Positions 57,482 to 64,000 of a stretch of DNA of 64,000 nt are shown here, piece after piece (position 1 is the first letter of the stretch; each line of letters opens with the position of its first letter). A model generated the notes under the pieces. It searched no databases. It saw only the letters and a program-made list of their open reading frames with translations, and had not been told where the DNA came from. The stretch is taken from the NCBI GenBank assembly GCA_015143295.1, contig CM026573.1:2515950-2579949 (forward strand), given 5' to 3'. The position numbers and the translations under genes were made by a program. This stretch comes from Tetracentron sinense. Its lineage: Eukaryota; Streptophyta; Magnoliopsida; Trochodendrales; Trochodendraceae.

Positions 57482-59268
57482 TAAATTTAAACAGGGCAAA
57501 GCCATTGGGAAAGGGGAAAGCTGCTCCCACTATGTTATTTAACGGGACATAGCCATGGGCAAGCAGACAGTTGCCCTTGAACTTAAAAAAAAAAAAAAAT
57601 TATTCTATATTATTTTAGTAGGGAATAACCATGGGAAAAGAGCGGTGGGGGGTGGGGGGACCGTCCCCTGAAATTTTGAATTTTTTTATACCATATTATT
57701 TAATTCTTTAACGGGCAAGGTTGTAACTGCCCTCATAAACAATGAGAAACAATACTTGTAAGATATGTACGAAACGAACGGATAAGATGGCCCCTACTTG
57801 GTCCTCAAAAAAAAATCAGGGGTTGCGCCCCAAACCCCCTGACCCAAAATATCTCTTGTCCACCTAATGATTCTTTACAAATCAGTCAACAATTACTTAA
57901 CATTTTCAATCAACCATCAGTTGCTCCCTTCCAATAAAATCCTGATTCCAACCCTGGCTTTAGCCACCATGTTAAAGATGCTAGCTATTAGATCTAGTGG
58001 TGGAAATTGTTCAATCAGGTTTTCTTGTACTTAAAATTTCCAAATCGCGGGGCCCATCCAGTTACAAGTGGAGTTGATACATTCTCCAAATTTCCTCATT
58101 TAAAGATAAAACAGAGATAAACTCAAGGAAAACCCCATTCCTCAGCTTCGATGGTGATGGCGTGCCCACTGTGAGGGAGGTCCGCGAGGGAGGATGTGGT
58201 GCCCTGCCTACCACATGACCCAACCCCTCATTTGGCCCACACTGAGTGGGAAGACTCAACTTTGGAAGTCTTTTAGTCCTTGGATTGAATGAAGCGAACT
58301 TGCAGTCTTAGATTATTTCTCTGATTGCCCCTCAAGTTTGGGATTGTTCTCCAAATACCCTAATTAAAAAAAAAAAATTCTCTAAAGAGGCTTATGAGCA
58401 TTTTTGCCATTAAATACCCCTCCACTACCACCAATACTTGAAAGAAGAGGTTCTTTTAGTCTTTAAAAGAAGAAGAAGAGGAAAAGTAGGGTTTACATAT
58501 GTGCATGAGATGGGAGAAGCTCATCACTTCTTTCTTCTTTCCCCCTCACTAAGCTCCTTAGTCATTTTTTTGTCGTTACCAGTCGATATACATGGTCAAT
58601 ACTCCTGGTTGATACATGTCGATACAGGTTGGTACTGGTCGATACATATCATCTTCAATCTTGGAACACAACCGATATTTTTGAGTATCGATTGTACACC
58701 GTAAATCATAAAAAAATAAAAAGAAAATACTTATAAAACCAACTAACATGAGATTTATGGTTTAAAATCATAAATGCAATGGTTATAAACTTTTTTCTTT
58801 GAATTAATCATATATGTAAACTAATTTATTATTAAAAAACCAGAAAAAACTTGAGAATGCGTGTTTTTCTTCAGTTAATAGCATTGTCGCATGATCATGG
58901 TTACTAGTTTATCGGAACAAAGCTCTATGCTAGTATTCCCAGTCAGAATGATAGGTAATGAAATGTTGGGGGACTTTTATTGATCAATGAAGAGGGCTCC
59001 ATTATTGTTGATAAGGAACAAAGGAGATACAAATGTCTTTTCGTCAAACTATTTGGGTAAAATGGTTAAAAAAGGAAAAAAATCACATGTGAACACATTT
59101 TCCAATGTATGGGTGCATTAAGTGAAATGTTTTTAAAACTTGGGTATACGGAGAACAACCCCAAACTCAAGGGGTAATAAGGAAAACCTGCACTTCTCTA
59201 CTCTGCATTGATCTTGATGTATCACAAATCAACAACGTTTGATATGTCCAATGGTCCCACCTAAGAAG
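57482..59268. other. Intergenic, nothing recognised
   Basis: Low-complexity and unique sequence, with GTCGATACATGGT-like repeated words near 58585-58650. I could not support a gene; the frame at 58438-58704 has no family. Confidence 0.5.
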
Positions 59269-59430
59269 AGGAGTGCTAGCCCTACTCTCCCCTCTTTCCT
59301 ACTCTACATTCAGCCAACCATCTGTCCATAAAGTGAAAAAACAACAGGATTAAGTACACTCTCATAGTAAAAGTACACACTTTATGGACAGGTGGTCGAC
59401 TGAATGTGAGAGTAGGATTAGCACTCCTCC
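59269..59430. repeat. Foldback element near the intact RLP
   Basis: Left arm GGAGTGCTAGCCCTACTCTC ... ACATTCAGCCAACCATCTGT with CCATAAAGTG; right arm CACTTTATGG ... ACTGAATGTGAGAGTAGGAT with TAGCACTCCTC. Nearly perfect inverted arms of about 50-65 bases around a short loop. Confidence 0.8.
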
Positions 59431-59662
59431 ACCCTAAGAAATATCCCAGAAAAGAATCGGGCATCGAGCAGATGATCCTAACCATTCACCCTATTGACTA
59501 GCTAATACATACTTGTCGTCGATGATCATACCATTCATACGGGTTGGTCAGATTCCTCATCAGTGGGAATAATGCATGAACGCCTTTCAATGACAAGTGC
59601 GACTTGGATTAGGAAAGCTTTTGGTAGTCAAGATCGAATCACAGCCAATTGCGATTGGATTC

Positions 59663-59958
59663 GGAGAGAGTTCAATTGCACTCACAAGTCACCACTTCTC
59701 CCTGTTAATCTGGTTAACCGTGGTTAATATTCACTAACCCTTAGGGTTTAATAATCTAACTTTGGTTTTTAGAAAAAAATTAAAAAAATCTTTCGACTCT
59801 AGTTAAGAATTTGTTACCTTAGGGTTATTATTTTTTTAATATTATTTTCTAAAAACTAAGGTTAGATTGTTGAACCCTAAATGTTAATGAATCTTAACTA
59901 TGGTTAATCGGGGTTAATAGGGACACATGGTGACTTGTCAGTCCAATTGAACTCTCCC
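59663..59958. mobile_element. Foldback MITE in the RLP 5' flank
   Basis: Arms begin GGAGAGAGTTCAATTGCACT (59663) and end CCAATTGAACTCTCCC (59958), and include AAGTCACCAC, GGTTAACCGTGGTTAA, CTAACCCTTAGGGTTTAATA and CTAACTTTGGTTTTTAGAAA with their reverse complements on the other side. It interrupts the promoter sequence shared with the pseudogene copy. Its words are the building blocks of the ~150-bp arrays at 45.5-56.1 kb. Confidence 0.82.
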
Positions 59959-60081
59959 AGAATCTCGAGTCGAGTCAGTCTCCTCTAATTTTCAAAATAA
60001 TGTGGTTCCTAGATCCTGCATGCCTCAGTTCGGAAGGACCTCAAGAAATCTTCATCCTTAGACTTTGATTATGCCCTTTGC

Positions 60082-60092
60082 CTATATATAGG
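60082..60092 (+). promoter_or_regulatory. TATA box of the intact RLP
   Basis: CTATATATAGG in the position matching TTTATATAGG of the pseudogene. It lies only 15-50 bases before the candidate ATGs, so the transcript leader must be very short or the later ATGs (60126, 60132) are used. Confidence 0.6.
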
Positions 60093-60104
60093 ATAGGATC
60101 ATTC

Positions 60105-63035
60105 ATGAAATTCATAAACAAATATATGAAGATGGTGGGTTGCTGTATTATCTCCACTCATCTTCTTTTTTTTCTTTTGTTAGTGGGATATCCACACCTC
60201 GAAACCATCAAACTCACATTAGGTCATGAAGATCTTAAAGTGGCTTGCGCAGAGAAGGAGAGGATAGCGCTTCTTGAGTTTAAAGAAGGTCTCAATGATT
60301 ATTCAGGTTGGCTCTCTTCTTGGGTGGGTGAAGATTGTTGCAGATGGAGTGGTGTAGGCTGCAGCAAAAAGACAGGACGTGTTGTCAAGCTTGATCTGAG
60401 AAGCCCATTATGCATATATCAAATATCCGACATCGATAAAAGTGGTAGAGAAGTCTTTAACAGGTCGTGCTTGAGCGGTAAGATTAATCCTTCTCTACTC
60501 CAATTGAAACATTTGAATTACTTGGATCTAAGCATGATCATTTTTGGAGGAATCTCTATCCCGGATTTCATCGGTTCGCTCGAGAATTTGAAGTATCTCA
60601 ACCTTTCCAATGCTTACTTTGCCGGAAAGATTCCTCCTCATCTCGGAAATTTATCACGCTTGCATTATCTAGATCTCCACGGCCAAGCAAATTACTATAA
60701 TTTCCCAGGGATTTATGCAGACAACCTGAAGTGGCTCTCTGGTCTATCTTCTTTGAAACATCTTGACATGGGAGATGTGAACCTTAGTAAGGTAGGAGCT
60801 GATTGGCCACATGATTTTAATATGCTTCCACCTTCTTTTTCAGATTTACATTTACCTAGTTGTGGACTTGACGGCCTCCCTGTCTCTCTCCCATTTGTTA
60901 ACTTTTCTTCACTTTCAGTTCTTGACCTCTCCCATAACTATTTCAACTCTTCAATGCCTCTCTGGCTGTTTAATATTAGTAGCCTTGCAAATCTTTATCT
61001 TAGCCGCAATTATTTCCGAGGCCCCATTCCTGATGCCTTTACCGACATGACTTCTCTACAAGAACTTGATTTGTCTATTAATCATATGATGGGAGGTGAG
61101 ATACCACCAACTTTGGGAACACTCTGCAAGTTAAAGAGCTTAGATCTATCTTGGACTATGATCACTGGTGAGATAACTAAATTCGTGGATAGTTTGTCCG
61201 GATGCACAAACAGTAGCTTAGAGATGCTACATTTGGGTCGCAATGAACTTAGTGGGCATTTGCCTGACTCATTAGGAAACCTTAAGAAATTAAAATCTCT
61301 TCAAATCTATTACAATCAAATGAACGGGACCATTCCAGAAAGTGTAGGACAACTCTCAGATTTGATCGTGTTAGAACTCTCTGGTAATTCTTGGGAGGGC
61401 GTTATATCGGAAGTTCTCTTCAAAAATCTCACAAGATTAGAACAGATATACATGTCTTCTACATCTCCAACAAAGTCCTTGACTTTCAAGGCAAGAAATG
61501 AGTGGATTCCACCTTTTAGTCTCAAATATATCTCGATGGAGAACGTTCAAATGGGTTCCTCAGTTCCTGCATGGCTTCGAACTCAAAAGGAGCTCGTAGA
61601 GATTCAACTCATCAATTGCAGGATTTCAGTCCCCGTACCTGATTGGTTTTGGAAATTACCTGATATCGAGCTCTTGGATCTCTCTAAAAACCAACTAAGG
61701 GGCAGACTACCGAACTGGATGAGCAATGCATCTGAAGTTAGTTTGAGTTCCAACTTGTTTTCGGGACCTATTCCCATGAATATAGGGGAAACAATGCCGA
61801 GGTTGCGAACTTTAGATCTTTATGGGAACATTCTGAACGGTAGAATTCCATATTCCTTAGGAAAACTGAAGGATTTACGGTTTCTTACTCTCTCAAACAA
61901 TCAGTTTTTTGGAGAACTCCCTGGGTTTGGGAAGGGTTTACAAAACCTGATGGTGTTAGCTGTAGCAAACAACAATCTTACTGGTAACATTCCAAGTTCA
62001 ATTGGTATTTTGCATTCACTAAGGTTGTTACTTTTGAACAACAATAGTCTTGATGGGGAACTCCCTTCTTCCTTGCAAAACTGCACGGAATTGGATACCA
62101 TCGATCTTGGGGAGAATAGATTCTCTGGAAATGTACCAAAATGGATAGGAGAGAGCTTGTTGTCCTTAAAAATAATACGCCTCCGATCCAACTTGTTCAC
62201 TGGAAATATTCATAGACACATATGTCAACTTTCCAGCCTTCACATTCTAGACCTTGCAAATAATAATCTCTCAGGACTCATTCCCCATTGTTTGGGCAAC
62301 TTGACTGCTCTTATCGTTATCGACAGTAGGCTTGAATTTTTGCTAGCAGATAACGTGCACATACTAGTGGTTGCCAAAGGAGAAGCACTAGATTATAGCA
62401 ACTTCGGGATTCTCTTTGTAAACAGCATAGACCTTTCGAGCAATAACCTAACCGGAGAAATCCCTGAAGGGATAACGGGACTCTTACAATTGGGTACCTT
62501 GAACTTGTCCAGTAATAGCCTGACTGGAAAGATCCCCGAGAAGATTGGGAACTTGAAAGATTTAGAAACACTCGATCTCTCCAGAAACCAACTTTCTGGT
62601 TCGATTCCTCAGAGTTTGTCTTCTTTAAGTTTCTTGAGTCACCTGAACTTATCACATAACAACTTGTGGGGGAAAATTCCATCAGGCAATCAACTCCAAA
62701 CCCTCAACGATCCATCCATTTATGAGGGTAACCAAGAACTCTGTGGGCTTCCTCTTGTGGCAAAGTGCCCAGGAGACGAAGAATCTCAAGGACCATCATC
62801 TATCGGTGGTGATGGTGAAGACAAAGATGGCGAAGATGACTCTGAAATGCTATGGTTCTTCGTCAGCATGGCATTTGGATTCGTATTTGGGTTTTGGGGA
62901 GTTTGTGGCACCTTGCTGATAAAGAAGACGTGGAGGCATGCCTATTTTCGGTTCTGTGATAACATGAAAGATAGGCTATTTGTGATTGTTGCAGTGAATG
63001 TGGCTCGCTTGAAGAGGAAGATGGAGCTGGAATGA
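60105..63035 (+). CDS. LRR receptor-like protein, EIX/Cf type, intact
   Basis: Single-exon receptor-like protein, about 967-976 residues, predicted at the plasma membrane with the LRRs outside and no kinase. Order: signal peptide (THLLFFLLLVGYPHLE), N-terminal cap (CAEKERIALLEFKEGLNDYS, WVGEDCCRWSGVGC), about 24 LRRs of the LxxLxLxxNxLxGxIP type, an island (HILVVAKGEALDYSN), four more LRRs, the ELCGLPLVAKC cap, an acidic linker (DGEDKDGEDDSE), a transmembrane segment (MAFGFVFGFWGVCGTLLI) with GxxxG spacing, and a short basic tail. Proteins of this class work with SOBIR1/BAK1-type kinases in immunity; that role is inferred. Start: the open frame reaches back to a TTG at 60078, not used. ATGs lie at 60105, 60126 and 60132; homology with the other copy and the TATA position favour 60126 or 60132. 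No lesion seen. Confidence 0.95.
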   Translation: MKFINKYMKMVGCCIISTHLLFFLLLVGYPHLETIKLTLGHEDLKVACAEKERIALLEFKEGLNDYSGWLSSWVGEDCCRWSGVGCSKKTGRVVKLDLRSPLCIYQISDIDKSGREVFNRSCLSGKINPSLLQLKHLNYLDLSMIIFGGISIPDFIGSLENLKYLNLSNAYFAGKIPPHLGNLSRLHYLDLHGQANYYNFPGIYADNLKWLSGLSSLKHLDMGDVNLSKVGADWPHDFNMLPPSFSDLHLPSCGLDGLPVSLPFVNFSSLSVLDLSHNYFNSSMPLWLFNISSLANLYLSRNYFRGPIPDAFTDMTSLQELDLSINHMMGGEIPPTLGTLCKLKSLDLSWTMITGEITKFVDSLSGCTNSSLEMLHLGRNELSGHLPDSLGNLKKLKSLQIYYNQMNGTIPESVGQLSDLIVLELSGNSWEGVISEVLFKNLTRLEQIYMSSTSPTKSLTFKARNEWIPPFSLKYISMENVQMGSSVPAWLRTQKELVEIQLINCRISVPVPDWFWKLPDIELLDLSKNQLRGRLPNWMSNASEVSLSSNLFSGPIPMNIGETMPRLRTLDLYGNILNGRIPYSLGKLKDLRFLTLSNNQFFGELPGFGKGLQNLMVLAVANNNLTGNIPSSIGILHSLRLLLLNNNSLDGELPSSLQNCTELDTIDLGENRFSGNVPKWIGESLLSLKIIRLRSNLFTGNIHRHICQLSSLHILDLANNNLSGLIPHCLGNLTALIVIDSRLEFLLADNVHILVVAKGEALDYSNFGILFVNSIDLSSNNLTGEIPEGITGLLQLGTLNLSSNSLTGKIPEKIGNLKDLETLDLSRNQLSGSIPQSLSSLSFLSHLNLSHNNLWGKIPSGNQLQTLNDPSIYEGNQELCGLPLVAKCPGDEESQGPSSIGGDGEDKDGEDDSEMLWFFVSMAFGFVFGFWGVCGTLLIKKTWRHAYFRFCDNMKDRLFVIVAVNVARLKRKMELE

Positions 63036-63719
63036 AACCATGGTGGTGGGTGAGGAAGGTCTGTGAACTAGGTGCGTTTAAGATGAATTAGTATTTAATA
63101 TGTATTAGTATCTGCACTTGATATGGTTGCTTATGTTGTAAATAAAGGGAACATCTTCTCTACCCCCTTAGGATACAATATAGCTTTAGTTTGGATTAGC
63201 TGAAAGAGTATTGGCGTTGTGTGAACTGTAAACTTGTCTACTTGACTTACACGTCTCTTACAGACAATGAAAATGCCTTTGCTAGTGGCCACCAATAAAT
63301 CAAATGAATGCTCAATATCTTTGTAACTGTTTGTTGTAGACAACTCCCAAAACTAAATATAAGTAACTCCTATGATATCCAAACGAAATGATATCTCCAT
63401 GCTTCTAAACCAGTTTTCATATTCAATTAGCAAGATGCATGTAAGTATAAATCAAGGCTACCTCAAACAATATTGAGCAAGCCAATGGCCACAGTGGCCT
63501 AAGATCTTGATCAGGAGAAGAAGATCCATCCGCCACAACAATCTTGATCTTCGGCTTCATCTCTTCATCAAAGTGGCCTAAGATCCCCAAAAGCAATCAA
63601 ATGAATGCTCAACATCTTGGAAACTGTTGTGTTAACATCCAAAAAAATAATTATTTTGTCTGTTTTCTACGTCCTCATTGATCTCCATCCGAAACCAAAT
63701 CCTCTATGGTGATAATCAC
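63036..63719. other. 3' flank of the intact RLP
   Basis: AATAAA at 63141-63146 is the likely poly(A) signal, 106 bases after the stop. To about 63585 the sequence aligns with the pseudogene's 3' flank (36150-37060), lacking the 340-base insertion found there. It includes a minus-strand piece reading KPKIKIVVADGSSSP near 63560-63515. Confidence 0.7.
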
Positions 63720-63820
63720 CCCTGAGGTTTCCATGTGTCCCTTTTGACACCCCTTCACTGTGCTTAAGATTCATCCACTCCTAGGATTCACCCACCCATC
63801 CTTGGTTTTCAAAAAAAAAA
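63720..63820. repeat. Single unit of the ~150-bp array family
   Basis: CATGTGTCCCTTTTGACACC, CTGTGCTTAAGATTCATCCA, TAGGATTCACCCACCCATCC and TTGGTTTTCA match one array unit, here directly before an RLP fragment. Confidence 0.65.
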
Positions 63821-63945
63821 ATATTAATTTTTTAAAAATATTTAAATATTAAAAAAAACCCTAAAACAGTTTTTTAATATTTTAAAAATAACTCTTTTTA
63901 ATATTTTAATATTCAAAATACTTTAATATTAAAAAAATTCTAAAA

Positions 63946-64000
63946 ATCAAATGAATGGGACAGACCATTCCACAAAGTGTAGGTCAACTCTTGAGTTGAT
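63946..64000 (+). pseudogene. Start of a third RLP-related fragment, running off the window
   Basis: ATCAAATGAATGGGA then CCATTCCACAAAGTGTAGGTC and ACTCTTGAGTTGAT align with 61314-61366 of the intact RLP (the NQMNGTIPESVGQL repeat). An extra CAGA-like four bases after GGGA break the frame at once. It starts mid-gene in an AT-rich context, so it is a truncated copy. Confidence 0.75.

Noticed and set aside
60078..60104. RLP start at 60078
   Set aside because: The codon there is TTG, and it overlaps the TATA box region; a plant gene should start at one of the ATGs downstream.

Overview
The window is nuclear DNA of a flowering plant. The evidence is spliced genes with GT-AG and GC-AG introns, an intronless plant-type LRR receptor-like protein (RLP) pair, a Copia retrotransposon, L1 and RTE LINEs, hAT MITEs, CACTA-like and Helitron-like ends, and a nuclear insert of plastid accD/trnI-CAU DNA. 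I cannot name the species from sequence alone; the LINE-rich introns would fit a long-lived woody lineage, but that is a guess.

Layout. (1) 1-12818, plus strand: the 3' part (16 exons) of a plant AAA-ATPase gene; its 5' part lies outside the window. Every splice site seen is intact, but the frame is broken by three one-base deletions, each in a short homopolymer. Its introns hold L1 and RTE LINE remnants. (2) 14846-28653, minus strand: a complete 15-exon gene for a plastid-type TrmA/RlmD-like RNA (uracil-5) methyltransferase (533 codons, intact). Its last intron is 9.1 kb and holds a nested stack: L1 interrupted by a hAT element, then an RTE LINE interrupted by a second L1 and by a foldback-like element that carries plastid DNA. 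Its last exon is tandemly duplicated, and the proximal copy would give a shorter C-terminus. (3) 28.9-32.4 kb: a short intergenic MITE cluster. (4) 33099-36149: an RLP pseudogene with four disabling lesions. (5) 37.3-44.5 kb: a CACTA-like end, then an LTR of one family interrupted by a 5.4-kb Copia element with unusual TA...TA termini, then a Helitron-like 3' end. (6) 45.4-57.4 kb: four higher-order repeat units, each with a tandem array of ~150-bp units, a CACTA-like tail and a stretch resembling the RLP promoter but with no RLP downstream; hAT MITEs and a solo LTR interrupt them. (7) 60105-63035: an intact RLP of the EIX/Cf type. (8) 63946-64000: the start of a third RLP-related fragment running off the window.

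How it fits together. The two single-copy housekeeping genes converge on 13-14.8 kb. The right half is an RLP cluster that expanded by segmental duplication: promoter-proximal sequence, coding region and about 500 bp of downstream flank are shared between the broken and intact copies, and promoter-like remnants are scattered through the tandem array between them. The intact RLP would be a plasma-membrane immune-type receptor without a kinase. The methyltransferase would act in a plastid. The two are unrelated in function and simply neighbours.
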